Notes: a model not told the origin generated them from the sequence alone. Counted from the stretch's first letter, positions 1 through 12,652 are shown. The stretch is DNA of 64,000 bases from Deinococcus aquiradiocola (GCF_014646915.1 NZ_BMOE01000004.1:245101-309100), one strand, 5' to 3'. Numbers and translations: made by a program.

Positions 1-1086
1 GGCGACCGGCGCGCTGGAGCTGGGGCTCATGCTGCCCGGAGCGACGAGCTTCGTGGACTGGAAGTAGGCGCCGGGCGTCGCGGTGGCATTGCAGGACTCG
101 ACGCCGTTGTTCGTGACGATCTTGCCTGGGGGGCAGCCCGCCGACGTGACCTGCCCGGCGAAGTACGGCGTGCCCTGCATCAGGAAGTTCTGGTTGGAGT
201 GGACGGGGCCGGAGAAGAGCGTGTTGCTCGTGAAGGTCACGCGGTTGCAGTTGCTGGCGTTCGCGGCACACGCGTCTTCGCTCGCCTGATCCGCGAAGTG
301 GTGGTCGGTGAAGAGTGCGTACTTCGCGAAGCTGCCGCGACTGATCTCGTACGTGTACTCCCTGGCCACGCCTGACACGGCCAGCTTGCGGCTCACGGAC
401 TGGTCCGACGACGCTCCGGAAACCGTGACGTCCGGGACGTTGAAGGTCAGGCGGTAACTGTCGACGCCCGTGCGCTGCACCTTGGTGAGCGTCAGTCCCG
501 AGGTGCCGCTGACGGTCTTGTCGTTCACCGTCCCGTTCAGGGTGACGCCGCCGGGCAGCAGGGATTCCGCCCAGAACTGCCGTTCTGCGGCCGTCTGATC
601 CCCGGAGAGGGTGTACCCGTTCGCGGCGTACGAGGCGTTGTCGATGTTGCCGGTGAAGAAGTTCAGGTTGATCACGCCGGCGACCGCGAGGGTCGTGGGC
701 GTGAACCCGCTCAGGACGTTGCTGCTGCTGCAGAGCGTGAGCGGGTTGGCGGCCGTGACGCCTGTCAGGTTGGACATGGCAGCGGTGGGGGTCGAGATGC
801 CGCACAGGTTCGCCATCTGAAGCAGCATCTGCGGCGTGGTGGTCGCCGCGGCGGGCTTCAGGTTACCGGACATGAGTGCGTTCACGGCATTCATCCGGGC
901 CTGGGCGCGCGCCACGCCCGACTCGGCCGCGTACTGGGCCTGCAGGGTGCTTTCCTGATCGTTGCTGTTGCGCCGGGCGGACAGGGCCAGCTGACCCGTC
1001 ACGACCACGATTGATGCGAGCATCAACAGGACGATGAGGACGGTCAGAACCAGGGTGGCTCCTTCCGTGGTGCGGGAGTTCTTCAT
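1..1086 (-). CDS. Type IV pilin-like / DUF4900-type surface protein, C-terminus cut by window edge
   Basis: Reading back from ATG at 1086 the frame stays open for 362 codons to the window edge, so the gene is truncated. The N-terminus is a prepilin-like leader: a short charged stretch (MKNSRTTEGAT) followed by one hydrophobic helix, about residues 12-34, rich in V, L and I. It resembles PilX/minor pilin starts. The remainder is Thr/Ser/Asn-rich, with paired cysteines and segments such as FAKYALFTDHHFADQ and FTSNTLFSGPVHSNQNF, which I associate with the DUF4900 family of Deinococcus. A CAGACT box 7 nt before the ATG suggests a leaderless start. The protein is probably exported and assembled at, or anchored in, the envelope. 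The exact role is unknown. Confidence 0.7.
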   Translation of the reverse strand, partial: MKNSRTTEGATLVLTVLIVLLMLASIVVVTGQLALSARRNSNDQESTLQAQYAAESGVARAQARMNAVNALMSGNLKPAAATTTPQMLLQMANLCGISTPTAAMSNLTGVTAANPLTLCSSSNVLSGFTPTTLAVAGVINLNFFTGNIDNASYAANGYTLSGDQTAAERQFWAESLLPGGVTLNGTVNDKTVSGTSGLTLTKVQRTGVDSYRLTFNVPDVTVSGASSDQSVSRKLAVSGVAREYTYEISRGSFAKYALFTDHHFADQASEDACAANASNCNRVTFTSNTLFSGPVHSNQNFLMQGTPYFAGQVTSAGCPPGKIVTNNGVESCNATATPGAYFQSTKLVAPGSMSPSSSAPVA

Positions 1087-1189
1087 GTCGTCCAGTCTGG
1101 CCGCCCGGGGGGGGGTCACGCTAGCCCCTGCCTGGGGGGCCGATGCTGGCCGGGCGCGGCCGGTGACGTTCCGGGCGGGGGTGGCGCTC

Positions 1190-1195
1190 TATACT
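1190..1195 (+). promoter_or_regulatory. -10 box of leaderless alaS promoter
   Basis: TATACT lies 7 nt before the alaS ATG, too close to leave room for a Shine-Dalgarno. This matches the TAnnnT leaderless arrangement of Deinococcus. No convincing -35 was seen. Confidence 0.6.
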
Positions 1196-1202
1196 CGCGG
1201 GC

Positions 1203-3917
<2,715 letters not shown>

Positions 3918-3931
3918 GCGAAACGGAGCGG

Positions 3932-3970
3932 AGCGGGGCGGCACGGGAACTCCTCCCGCGCCGCCCCGCT
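3932..3970. terminator. Hairpin after alaS
   Basis: 11-bp perfect arms (AGCGGGGCGGC / GCCGCCCCGCT) with a 17-nt loop, followed by a pyrimidine-rich run. It sits between the alaS stop and the convergent aldehyde dehydrogenase and could end transcription from either side. Confidence 0.65.
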
Positions 3971-4065
3971 GTCCTCTTCCCTCCCCGCCCCAGGCCGGTT
4001 TCCGGCTGCGTGGGTTTCGGGCAGCGCACCGGGTTCCGTCCCACCTTCGCCAGACCGTCCGTGTT

Positions 4066-4117
4066 GGCGTTCGCTCCGCTCGGCTGAGCTGCTGGGGTTC
4101 AGTTTCGTCCGGTGTCA
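4066..4117 (-). repeat. Stop-codon-anchored dispersed repeat, copy A
   Basis: On the minus strand it begins with the TGA stop of the aldehyde dehydrogenase gene. It continues CACCGGACGAAA, then an imperfect palindrome CTGAACCCCAGCAGCTCAG, then CCGAGCGGAGCGAACGCC. It aligns along its length with copies at 23209-23258 and 48615-48668, and is the most diverged of the three. Confidence 0.6.
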
Positions 4118-5578
4118 GTGGCGGATCATGACGTGCCGGACGACGGTGTAGTCCTCCAGGGCGTAGGTGCTGAGGTCCTTGCCGTAGCCGGAGCTGTTGA
4201 AGCCGCCGTGCGGCATCTCGTTCACGAGCATGAAGTGCGTGTTGACCCAGGTGCAGCCGTAGCGCAGTTCGGCGCTGACGCGCATGGCGAGGCTCACGTC
4301 GCGCGTCCAGACGCTGCTGGCGAGGCCGTAGGCGGAGTCGTTCGCCCACGTCACGGCTTCCTCCGGCGTGTGGAAGCGGGTGACGCTGACGACCGGACCG
4401 AACACTTCGCGCTGCACGATCTCGTCCGTCTGGAGGGCGCCCGCGATGAGGGTGGGCGCGTGGTAGTACCCGTGGGCGGGGACGGCGTGGCCGCCCGTCA
4501 TGACCTCCAGGTGAGGGGTCTGGCGGGCGCGGTCCACGAAGCCCGCGACGCGCGCGTGGTGCTCTGCCGTCACGAGGGGTCCCATCTGCGTGTCCGGGTC
4601 GTCCTGCGTGCCGGGGCGGATGGTGTTCACGGCGTCCTGCAGGGCGCTCAGGAAGCGGTCGTGAATGTCGGCCTGGACGTACACGCGGCAGGCGGCGGTG
4701 CAGTCCTGCCCGGCGTTGTAGTACCCGAAGGTGCGGATGGCGTCCACGGCGGCGTTCAGGTCGGCGTCGTCGAAGATGATGACGGGGGCCTTGCCGCCCA
4801 GTTCGAGGTGCGTGCGCTTGATGCCGTTCCGGGCGGCGTCGAGGACGATCTGGCCGGTGGCGATACTGCCGGTCAGGGAGATCATGTGAAGGCCGGGGTG
4901 GCGGATGAGGGTGTCGCCGACCGTGCCGCCCAGGCCCGTGACGACGTTGGTGACGCCGGGCGGGAAGATCTCCTGCAGGAGCCGTGCGAGGTGCAGGGTG
5001 CTGAGCGGCGTCTGCTCGGAGGGTTTCAGGACGCTGGTGTTCCCGGCGGCGAGGACGGGCGCGAGTTTCCAGGCGGCCATCATGAGCGGGTAGTTCCAGG
5101 GGGCGATGCTGCCGACCACGCCGACCGGGTCGCGGCGCGTGAAGCTGGTGTGCCCTTCGAGGTACTCGCCTGCGGCGGAGCCGTGCTGGGTGCGGGCGGC
5201 GCCCGCGAAGAAGCGGAAGGTGTCGGACACGGCGGGCAGTTCGTCGGCGAGCGCGGCGGCGTACGGTTTGCCGCAGTTGTCGGCTTCGAGGCGAGCGAAG
5301 GTGGCGGCGTCCGCGTCGATGCGGTCGGCGAGCGCGAGGAGCAGGGCGGCGCGGGTGGCGGGCGTGGTGCGGCTCCAGCTGCGGGCGGCGTGCGTGGCGG
5401 CGTTCACGGCGGCGTTCACCTGTTCGGTGCTGGCCTGCGGGACGGCGAGGAGGGCCTTGCCGGTGGCGGGGTCGTGGACGGGGAGGGCGTCGCCGCTGCC
5501 CTGCACGAGTTCCCCGCCGATGAGGAGGTCGGTGTGGCGGGCGGCGGGCAGGCGGGGGGTGGCGGGGTTCAGGGTCAT
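4115..5578 (-). CDS. Aldehyde dehydrogenase, aminobutyraldehyde/betaine-aldehyde type
   Basis: NAD(P)-dependent oxidation of an aldehyde to its acid. The 487 residues match the ALDH superfamily. Visible are the cofactor region [21 protein letters not shown], the general base Glu259 in LELGGKAP and the catalytic Cys293 in GQDCTAAC. The start is ATG at 5578 with AAGGAG 5 nt upstream. It is transcribed away from the PucR-type regulator at 5735, which is the usual position for a controlled catabolic gene. Downstream genes on the other strand encode aminotransferases and a second ALDH. An amino-aldehyde such as 4-aminobutyraldehyde is therefore a reasonable substrate, but that is inference. The stop codon lies inside a dispersed repeat. 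Confidence 0.88.
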   Translation of the reverse strand: MTLNPATPRLPAARHTDLLIGGELVQGSGDALPVHDPATGKALLAVPQASTEQVNAAVNAATHAARSWSRTTPATRAALLLALADRIDADAATFARLEADNCGKPYAAALADELPAVSDTFRFFAGAARTQHGSAAGEYLEGHTSFTRRDPVGVVGSIAPWNYPLMMAAWKLAPVLAAGNTSVLKPSEQTPLSTLHLARLLQEIFPPGVTNVVTGLGGTVGDTLIRHPGLHMISLTGSIATGQIVLDAARNGIKRTHLELGGKAPVIIFDDADLNAAVDAIRTFGYYNAGQDCTAACRVYVQADIHDRFLSALQDAVNTIRPGTQDDPDTQMGPLVTAEHHARVAGFVDRARQTPHLEVMTGGHAVPAHGYYHAPTLIAGALQTDEIVQREVFGPVVSVTRFHTPEEAVTWANDSAYGLASSVWTRDVSLAMRVSAELRYGCTWVNTHFMLVNEMPHGGFNSSGYGKDLSTYALEDYTVVRHVMIRH

Positions 5579-5734
5579 GGGGTCTCCTTGCGCGGGTGGG
5601 TGCGGGAAGGGCTGGACGCTGGAACGGGAACGCTGGTGCTCACGTTAACCCAGTCCGGCCCGGCCGTGACCTGCGCCGCACCGTGGGCACGGGCGGGCTT
5701 TCGCGTGGGGCCGGACGTGGCGTATACCTGGGGC

Positions 5735-7405
5735 GTGAAACTGCACGAGGCGCTGGCTCTCCCCTGCCTGGCGGGCGCGCGGCTGGTGAGTGCGCGCGCG
5801 GAGGCGGGGCCGGACAGCCTGCGGGACGTGACGTCGGCGCACGTGGTGGACCTGCCGGACCCGTTCGGGTGGCTGCGGCCGGGCCAGCTGCTGCTGACGA
5901 CCGGAATGCACTGGCCGCGCGAGGGCGAGGCGCTGCGGGCCTTCATGCGCGGGTACGCGCGGGCGGGCGTGGCGGTGCTGGGGCTGGCCGTCCCGCAGTA
6001 CCTGGAGGCGTTGCCGGAACCGGCGCGGCAGGAGGCGGAACTGCTGGGGTTGCCGGTGCTGGAGATTCCGTGGGAGACGCCGTTCGCGGACATCGTGGGG
6101 GGCGTGCAGGACAGTCTGCTGTCGCGGCAGCTGGCGTTGAGCGTGCGGGCGGAGCAGGTGCACCTGACCCTGACGCGCGCGGCGGCGGCGCAGCTGGGGC
6201 TGGCGGGCCTGTGCCGGACGCTGGGCGAGGTGCTGTCGCGGCCGGTGGAGGTGCGCGGCCCGGACCTGGAAGTGCTGGCCCGCTGGGGTGGTCCACACGC
6301 GGAGGGCGGCGGGGAGGGAGCGGGCGTGCCGGGCGCGGCGCTGCACGCTCACCTGGAGCGGCTGGGGCTCGTGCGGGCGGTGTGGCGCGGCAGTCTGGCG
6401 CAGGTCGTGCCGGGCGGGCACGGGCCGGGCCTGGACGTGCCGGGCAGAGACGACAGAGTCGGAGCAGGCGCGGCTGTCGGGACGGGCGGGGCGGCGCTCG
6501 TGTGTCCGGTGTGGGTGGGCGAGTCGGCGGCCGCGACCGTGTGGGCGCTGGAGGCGGGCACGCCGCTCACGGCGCTGGATTCGCGGGCGCTGGAGCACGC
6601 GGCGGTGGTGTTCGGGCTGACGCTGGCGCAGGAGCGCGCGACGCGGACGCTGGAGGCGCGGCTGGGGTACAGTTTCGTGGACAGCGTGCTGGAGGGCCGT
6701 TTCGACGGTTCGCCGCAGAGCATGGAGCGGGCGCGGGCGGTGGGGTTCGGTCCGGGCGGCACGTACCGGGTGCTGCTGCTGGCGCTGCCGGGCGGAACGC
6801 CGCTCAGCACGGCGACCTTCGAGCGGCGTGAACGGCTCGCGCAGGACGTGCGGCGCCGCCTGTCGGGGTCGGGCGCGGCGGCGCTCGTGACGGTGGCGCA
6901 GGATCAGGTGGTGGCGCTGCTGCCGCCCGGCCTGGGCGCGGAGGTGTGGACCGCGCTGCACGGCACGGCGGACCTGACGGGCCTGCTGTCGCGCGGGGTG
7001 GCGGCGGGCGACCTGCCGCAGGGATACGCTGCGGTGCGTGCCCTGCTGCCGCACGCGCCGCCGGGACGGCTGACGCTGGATTCGGACCTGCTGGTGCAGG
7101 GCGCGCTGAACGGGGACGGGCGGGCGCGGGCGGCGCTGGTGGACCGCTGGACGGCGCCGCTCTCGCCGCACCCGAAGCTGCTCGTGACGCTGCGGGCGCT
7201 GGTGCGGCACGCGTTCAGTCTCAAGGACACGGCGCGGGCGCTGTCGCTGCACGCGAACACGCTGCGGTACCGGCTGGAGCGGCTGGAGGCGCTGCTCGGG
7301 GCTGACGTGACCTCGCCGGACGTGCGCTTCGAGCTGGAGCTGGCGTTGCGGCTGGAAACGGTCGAACACCCGGCCCGGAACCTGGAGTTCGACTCCAGAG
7401 GTTGA
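5735..7405 (+). CDS. PucR-family transcriptional regulator
   Basis: The 556-residue product starts with a PucR-type sensor domain: HEALALPCLAGARLVSA, then about 120 residues containing LRPGQLLLTTGMHWP. A CdaR/GGDEF-like middle follows (around FVDSVLEGRFDGSPQSMERARAVGFG). The C-terminal helix-turn-helix is of the PucR type (LVRHAFSLKDTARALSLHANTLRYRLERLEALLG, about residues 490-525). I take GTG 5735, because TATACC lies 6 nt before it and the conserved PucR domain begins there. The frame is open further upstream, but that stretch is antisense to the ALDH gene. It very probably controls the divergent ALDH and the aminotransferase operon in response to their substrate. Activator or repressor cannot be told. 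Confidence 0.88.
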   Translation: MKLHEALALPCLAGARLVSARAEAGPDSLRDVTSAHVVDLPDPFGWLRPGQLLLTTGMHWPREGEALRAFMRGYARAGVAVLGLAVPQYLEALPEPARQEAELLGLPVLEIPWETPFADIVGGVQDSLLSRQLALSVRAEQVHLTLTRAAAAQLGLAGLCRTLGEVLSRPVEVRGPDLEVLARWGGPHAEGGGEGAGVPGAALHAHLERLGLVRAVWRGSLAQVVPGGHGPGLDVPGRDDRVGAGAAVGTGGAALVCPVWVGESAAATVWALEAGTPLTALDSRALEHAAVVFGLTLAQERATRTLEARLGYSFVDSVLEGRFDGSPQSMERARAVGFGPGGTYRVLLLALPGGTPLSTATFERRERLAQDVRRRLSGSGAAALVTVAQDQVVALLPPGLGAEVWTALHGTADLTGLLSRGVAAGDLPQGYAAVRALLPHAPPGRLTLDSDLLVQGALNGDGRARAALVDRWTAPLSPHPKLLVTLRALVRHAFSLKDTARALSLHANTLRYRLERLEALLGADVTSPDVRFELELALRLETVEHPARNLEFDSRG

Positions 7406-7526
7406 GCGGCATTTCTGGAGGTCGTGTCCGTACCCGTGCCGTTGGGCGGCCCGTACACTGGGAAGACAGCGGCAGGCAGACACGATCACGCGGGACGCAC
7501 GTCCCGGAGCGGGCAGGAGGAACGCC

Positions 7527-8888
7527 ATGAGCGACACGACAGGCAAGCAGGCAGGCACGCAGGCCACCATGACCCAGGCCACCACGCGGGGCGTGAGCAG
7601 TCAGGAGGTCCTGACGGACCGTCAGCGGTACGTGGCGCGCGGCGTCTCGAACGCGCACCCCGTCGTGGCGGTCCGCGCCGAGAACGCCCGCCTGTGGGAC
7701 GCCGAGGGCCGCGAGTACCTGGATTTCGTGGGCGGGATCGGCGTGCTGAACGTCGGCCACAACCACCCGCGCGTGGTGGCGGCCGTGCAGGAACAGGCGG
7801 GCCTCTTCATGCACACCTGCTTCCAGGTCGCCATGTACGACGGGTACGTGCGCCTGTGCCGCCGCCTGAGCGAGCGCGCGCCCATCGCGGGCGACGTGAA
7901 GGGCGCGCTGTTCAGCACCGGCGCGGAAGCGACCGAGAACGCCATCAAGATCGCGCGGAGCTTCACGGGACGGCCCGCCGTCATCAGCTTCACGCACTCC
8001 TTCCACGGCCGCACCCTGATGGGCATGACGCTCACCGGCAAGGCCAGCTACTACAAGCAGAACTTCGGGCCGTTCGCGCCGGAGGTGTACCACGCGCCCG
8101 CCCCGTACGAGTACCGGGGCGTGAGTGCCGAGGACGCGCTGGAGCGCCTGCACGAACTGCTGCGCACCACGGTGGACGCCTCGCAGGTGGCGGCCGTCAT
8201 CATCGAACCGGTGATGGGCGAGGGCGGCTTCCTGCCGGTCCCGGCAGCGTTCCTGCGCGGCGTGCGGGAGCTGTGCACGCAGCACGGCATCGTGTTCATC
8301 GCGGACGAGGTGCAGGCGGGCATCGGGCGCACGGGGACCTTCTTCGCGGTGGAGCAGAGCGGCGTGGAGCCGGACCTGATCCCCTTCGCGAAGAGCATCG
8401 GTGGCGGCCTGCCGATCAGCGGGGTGCTGGGCCGCGCCGAGATCATGGACGCGCCCGCGCCGGGCGGGCTGGGCGGCACGTACGCCGGGAACCCCCTGGC
8501 GTGCGCCGCCGCGAACGCCGTGCTGGACGTGTTCGAGGAGGAAGACCTGCTGGCGCGCTCCGTGCGGCTCGGGCAGCGGCTGCGGGCCGGGCTGGACGCG
8601 CTCGCGGCACGCTTCCCGGCCATCGGGGACGTGCGCGGCCTGGGCGCCATGCTCGCCATCGAACTGGTCGAGGACCGCGCCACCAAGGCCCCGGCGGGCG
8701 CGCTCGCGCAGCGGGTGGTGGAGGCGGCCCGCGCGGACGGCCTGCTGCTCCTGAAGGCCGGCATGTACGCGTCGGTCATCCGGATTCTGGTGCCGCTCAC
8801 CGCCGAGGACCGCGACATCGACGAGGGCCTCGCCGTCCTGGGCCGCGCCCTCGCCGCCACGCAGGACGCCGCGCCCGCCCTCGCCTGA
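7527..8888 (+). CDS. Class-III PLP aminotransferase A (GabT-like)
   Basis: 453 residues of the omega-amino-acid/4-aminobutyrate aminotransferase fold. The PLP-binding Asp260 lies in FIADEVQAGIGRTG and the Schiff-base Lys289 in IPFAKSIGGGLPISG. STGAEATENAIKIAR forms the phosphate cup and FTHSFHGRTLMGMTLTGK is typical of the class. AGGAGG sits 7 nt before ATG 7527, so this start has a real leader, with a possible TACACT -10 at about 7454. It is the first gene of the plus-strand operon and is followed after 54 nt by a second, divergent aminotransferase. It likely moves the terminal amino group of GABA or a similar omega-amine to 2-oxoglutarate. The exact donor is unproven. Confidence 0.85.
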   Translation: MSDTTGKQAGTQATMTQATTRGVSSQEVLTDRQRYVARGVSNAHPVVAVRAENARLWDAEGREYLDFVGGIGVLNVGHNHPRVVAAVQEQAGLFMHTCFQVAMYDGYVRLCRRLSERAPIAGDVKGALFSTGAEATENAIKIARSFTGRPAVISFTHSFHGRTLMGMTLTGKASYYKQNFGPFAPEVYHAPAPYEYRGVSAEDALERLHELLRTTVDASQVAAVIIEPVMGEGGFLPVPAAFLRGVRELCTQHGIVFIADEVQAGIGRTGTFFAVEQSGVEPDLIPFAKSIGGGLPISGVLGRAEIMDAPAPGGLGGTYAGNPLACAAANAVLDVFEEEDLLARSVRLGQRLRAGLDALAARFPAIGDVRGLGAMLAIELVEDRATKAPAGALAQRVVEAARADGLLLLKAGMYASVIRILVPLTAEDRDIDEGLAVLGRALAATQDAAPALA

Positions 8889-8942
8889 CCCCGCCCCAGG
8901 GAGTCCCCACGCTCGCCCACCCCACCCCCGAAGGAGTCCGAC

Positions 8943-10322
8943 ATGACCGCCACCCCAGGAACGAAACCCAGCATCCAGCTCGTGACGCCCCTCCCCGGCC
9001 CGGAAAGCCAGCGGCTGCAGGCGCGCCGCCGGGAGCACGTCACGACCGCGCTCGGGCAGACGGTCGCGCTGAGCGTGAAGAGCGCGCAGGGCTCCCTGAT
9101 CCACGACGTGGACGGCAACACCGTCATCGACCTGATCGGCGGGATCGGCGTGCTCGCCGTGGGCCACAACCACCCGGACGTCGTGCAGGCCCTCGTGGAG
9201 CAGGCGGGGCAGGCCGTGAACCCCGGCATGCTCGTCGTGAACCACGACCATTACGCGCAGGTGGCGGAACTCCTGAACCGGCACGCGCCCGGCGACTTCC
9301 CCAAGAAGACCATCCTCGCGAACGGCGGGGCCGAAGCGGTCGAGAACGCCGTGAAGATCGCGCGGTACTTCACGGGCCGCGCGGGCATCGTGGTGTTCGA
9401 GGGGTCGTACCACGGGCGCACGAACCTCACCATGGCCATGACCAGCAAGTACGGCCTCTTCAAGAAGAACATGGGGCCGTTCTCGCCGGAAGTGTACCGG
9501 CTGCCGCTCCCGAACCTGTTCCGTATGCCGCCCGGCATGACGCAGGACGCGTACCTCGACTGGTGCGACGCGCAGCTGGAGCACGCGCTGACCGCGTACA
9601 TCGACGGGTCTGCCATCGCCGCCATCGTGATCGAGCCGGTGCTGGGCGAGGGCGGCATCGTGCCGGTCCCCGCGCAGTTCCTGCGCAAGATCCGTGAGAT
9701 CTGCGACCGGGTGGGCGCCGTCATGATCGCCGACGAGATCCAGAGCGGGTCCGGGCGCACCGGGAAGCTGTTCGCCATCGAGCACGCCGGGGTGGTGCCG
9801 GACATGGTGATCGCCGCGAAGAGCCTCGGGGCGGGCCTGCCGATCAGTGCCGTGACGGGCCGCGCCGAGATCATGGACGCGCCGCACCTGGGCGCGGTGG
9901 GCAGCACGTACGGCGGCGGGCCGCTCGCGTGCGCGGCGGCCCTCGCGAGCCTGAACCTGCTCACGCAGCCGGAGTTCCTGGCGGGCGCCGCGCGCATCGA
10001 GGACGCCGTGCGGCGCGTGTTCACGGACGTGCAGCGCGACGTGCCCGCCCTGGCCGACATTCGCGGGATCGGCGGCATGATGGCCATCGAGTTCGTGCGC
10101 GACGCGGCCCGCACGCCCTGGCCGGACCCGGTGCTGGAGGTCGTGCAGCGCAGCTTCCGGCGCGGCGTGATCGTGATGCGCGCGGGCCTGTACACGAACG
10201 CCGTGCGCTTCCTGCCCGCCCTGAACATCCCGCAGGAGCAGCTGGAGGAAGCTCTCGCGGTGGTCGCGGACGTGGTCCGTGAGGTGTGGGCCGAGAAGAA
10301 GGGCGAGACGGACTTCGCATGA
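8943..10322 (+). CDS. Class-III PLP aminotransferase B
   Basis: 459 residues of the same fold as its upstream neighbour but clearly a separate subfamily. Both share the GGIGVL.VGHNHP start motif and the catalytic set. Asp264 (MIADEIQSGSGRTG) binds the PLP ring nitrogen and Lys293 (AAKSLGAGLPIS) forms the Schiff base. AAGGAG lies 7 nt before ATG 8943. The last codons overlap the GNAT start by ATGA, so the two are probably translationally coupled. Keeping two non-identical omega-aminotransferases in tandem suggests two sequential deaminations, for example of a diamine and then its aminoacid product, or two alternative donors. This is inferred from context. Confidence 0.85.
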   Translation: MTATPGTKPSIQLVTPLPGPESQRLQARRREHVTTALGQTVALSVKSAQGSLIHDVDGNTVIDLIGGIGVLAVGHNHPDVVQALVEQAGQAVNPGMLVVNHDHYAQVAELLNRHAPGDFPKKTILANGGAEAVENAVKIARYFTGRAGIVVFEGSYHGRTNLTMAMTSKYGLFKKNMGPFSPEVYRLPLPNLFRMPPGMTQDAYLDWCDAQLEHALTAYIDGSAIAAIVIEPVLGEGGIVPVPAQFLRKIREICDRVGAVMIADEIQSGSGRTGKLFAIEHAGVVPDMVIAAKSLGAGLPISAVTGRAEIMDAPHLGAVGSTYGGGPLACAAALASLNLLTQPEFLAGAARIEDAVRRVFTDVQRDVPALADIRGIGGMMAIEFVRDAARTPWPDPVLEVVQRSFRRGVIVMRAGLYTNAVRFLPALNIPQEQLEEALAVVADVVREVWAEKKGETDFA

Positions 10323-11011
10323 CCTCCAGCGGCGCGGACCTCGCGGCCCTGCCGACGCTCGGCGCGAGCGCAGACGGGCGGTACGTGGTGCTGCCCAGTC
10401 AGGCGTGGATGGCGGACGGGCTGGCCGAGGTGCAGCGCGCGTGCTTCCCGGACCTGAGCGAGGCGGAACTCATGACGGCCGCGCACTTCCGCGCGCACCT
10501 GCAGGTGTTCCCGGAAGGACAGCACGCCGTGTGGGACACGCACGCCGGGCGGGTCGTGGCGAGCAGCACGGACCTGCGACTGAACGTGGATTTCGCGCGG
10601 TACGCGCACCCGTACATGGAGGAGGTGGGGCACAACACGCTCAGCACGCACGACCCGCACGGCGAGTGGCTGTACGGCGCGGACATCGGCGTGCACCCGG
10701 ACGCGCGCGGGCAGGGCCTCAGCACCCTGCTGTACGCGGCGCGGCAGTCGCTGGTGCGGCAGCTGGGGCTGCGCGGGCACGTGGCGGGCGCCATGCCGAA
10801 AGGGTACGGGCGGCACGCACACCGCATGCCGATCGAGGAGTACGTGCACCGCGTGATCCTGAACGAGCTGCAGGACCCGGTGCTGAGCGTGCAGCTCCGG
10901 CGGCACTACCGCGTGTGGGGCGTCATCCCGGAGTACCTGGAGGACGCCAGCTGCCGGAATTACGGGGTGTTCATCGTGTGGCGCAACCCCGAGCGCGGAG
11001 GTGAAGCGTGA
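10319..11011 (+). CDS. GNAT family N-acetyltransferase
   Basis: 230 residues from the ATG that overlaps the previous stop. The acetyl-CoA binding core is IGVHPDARGQGLSTLLYAARQSL (motif V-x-P-x-x-R-G-x-G at about residues 125-135). The C-terminal part (DPVLSVQLRRHYRVWGVIPEYLEDASCRNYGVFIVWRNPE) matches the GNAT subtype that elsewhere is fused or linked to carbon-nitrogen hydrolases. The open frame extends a little upstream, but those codons lie inside the aminotransferase. Its operon position suggests acetylation of the amine substrate or of an intermediate. The following gene also overlaps (GTGA). Confidence 0.82.
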   Translation: MTSSGADLAALPTLGASADGRYVVLPSQAWMADGLAEVQRACFPDLSEAELMTAAHFRAHLQVFPEGQHAVWDTHAGRVVASSTDLRLNVDFARYAHPYMEEVGHNTLSTHDPHGEWLYGADIGVHPDARGQGLSTLLYAARQSLVRQLGLRGHVAGAMPKGYGRHAHRMPIEEYVHRVILNELQDPVLSVQLRRHYRVWGVIPEYLEDASCRNYGVFIVWRNPERGGEA

Positions 11012-12579
11012 GTGCGGACGTGGTGTATTACGGCGGGCAGGTGCACACGCTCGACGGGCGGCAGCCGACCGTGCAAGCCGTCGCTGCGCGCGGCGGGCGG
11101 GTCGTGGCGACCGGCACGCTGGAGGACCTGCGGGGCCTGATCACGCCGTCCACGCGCCTGCACGACCTGGCGGGCGCGGTGGCCGTGCCGGGCCTGAACG
11201 ACGCGCACGTGCACGTCTGGAAGGTCGGGCAGCTGCAGACGACCAGCCTGGACCTGCGCGGCCTGACGAGCCTGGACGACGTGTACCGGCGCGTGCAGGA
11301 GCGCGCCGCGACCCTCGCGCCCGGCCAGTGGCTCGTCGGGCGCGGCTGGAACGAGGCGCTGCTCGGCGGTCGGCCCGCCGTGGCCGCGCTGGACGCCGCC
11401 AGCCCCCGCAACCCGCTGCTGCTCACGCGGACGTGCGCGCACATCCACGTCCTGAACAGCGAGGCGCTGCGGCGCGCGGGCGTCACGGCAGACACGGCCG
11501 CCCCGGCGGGCGGCGAGATCGACTTCGCGGGCGGACTGCTGTACGAGACGGCGTTCGGGCTCGCGCTGCGCGTCCTGCCCACCCCGGCGCAGGCGGACCT
11601 GGAAGGGTGGATTCTGGCGGGCCTGCAGCACCTCGCCCGTCGGGGCCTCACGAGCGTCACGGACCCCGCCGTGGACGCGCCCCTGTACGCCGCGTACCGC
11701 GCGCTGGACGCGGCGGGACGCCTGCCGATCCGCGTGAACCTGCTGTACATGCGCCGCCCGGACGGGGAGAGCGCCACGTACCCGCTGCCGGAACGGCATC
11801 ACTCGGCGTTCCTGCGCTGCGACAGCGTCAAGTTCTTCGCAGACGGCGGCCTGTCCGGCGCGACGGCGGCCCTGTCCGTCCCGTACCGGAACGTGGAACC
11901 GGAAAGCCGGGGCTTCCTGCGCTTCGACACGGACGACCTGTACGCCCTGGCGCTGGAGGCGCAGCGGGCGGGCTTCCGGATCGGGACGCACGCCATCGGG
12001 GACGTCGCGATGGATCAGGTGCTCGGCGTGTACCGCCGCCTGCACCGCGACACGCCCGCCGGTGAGACGCCCATCCGGCACCGTATCGAGCACTTCGGGC
12101 TGGCCGAACCCCGGCACCTGCAGCTCGCGCGCGAGCTGGGCGTGCACGCCGTGCCGCAGGCGATCTTCCTGCACGAACTGCGCGGGAACTTCCTGCGGTA
12201 CCTGCCGGACCCGTACCTGCCGCGCACGTACAACCTGCGCGCCATGCTGGACGCGGGCCTGAACGTGGCGCTCAGCAGCGACGGGCCGGTCGTGCGGGAA
12301 GTGAGCCCGCTGGTGGGCCTGCAGGCGGCCGTGCAGGAACCGATGACGCCAGGAGCGGGCCTCACGCCGCTGGAAGCGCTGCGGGCGTACACGGTGGGCG
12401 GCGCGCTCGCGCAGGGCGATGACGACAACCGTGGCCGACTGCGGCCCGGCCACTGGGCGGACCTGACCGTCCTGAACGGCGACCCGCTCACGCACCCCGC
12501 GCCGGGCGAACTGCAGGTGCTGGGCACGGTCGTCGCGGCCCGCGAGGTGAACGCACCCATCGACGCACGCCCCGCCTGA
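11008..12579 (+). CDS. Amidohydrolase, YtcJ-like (Amidohydro_3)
   Basis: 523 residues of a metal-dependent TIM-barrel hydrolase. The N-terminal beta-sandwich strand is VVYYGGQVHTLDG, followed by VPGLNDAHVHVWKVG, which holds the first metal ligands (HVH). Later come the lysine-like segment DSVKFFADGGLSGATAAL, the His in GTHAIGDVAMDQVL and RIEHFGLAEPRHL, then LSSDGPVVREVSPL with a catalytic Asp. The GTG start overlaps the GNAT stop and GGAGGTGA lies just upstream. A plausible task is hydrolysis of an N-acyl or amide bond in the pathway substrate, for instance releasing an omega-amino acid from its N-acetyl form. The family is too diverse to name the substrate. Confidence 0.85.
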   Translation: MSADVVYYGGQVHTLDGRQPTVQAVAARGGRVVATGTLEDLRGLITPSTRLHDLAGAVAVPGLNDAHVHVWKVGQLQTTSLDLRGLTSLDDVYRRVQERAATLAPGQWLVGRGWNEALLGGRPAVAALDAASPRNPLLLTRTCAHIHVLNSEALRRAGVTADTAAPAGGEIDFAGGLLYETAFGLALRVLPTPAQADLEGWILAGLQHLARRGLTSVTDPAVDAPLYAAYRALDAAGRLPIRVNLLYMRRPDGESATYPLPERHHSAFLRCDSVKFFADGGLSGATAALSVPYRNVEPESRGFLRFDTDDLYALALEAQRAGFRIGTHAIGDVAMDQVLGVYRRLHRDTPAGETPIRHRIEHFGLAEPRHLQLARELGVHAVPQAIFLHELRGNFLRYLPDPYLPRTYNLRAMLDAGLNVALSSDGPVVREVSPLVGLQAAVQEPMTPGAGLTPLEALRAYTVGGALAQGDDDNRGRLRPGHWADLTVLNGDPLTHPAPGELQVLGTVVAAREVNAPIDARPA

Positions 12580-12652
12580 CCCCCTTCCGTCCCTCCGCAC
12601 CCCTTCCTCTCCCCCACCCCGGCCCGCCGAGGCCGCCCCAAGGAGTCCACCG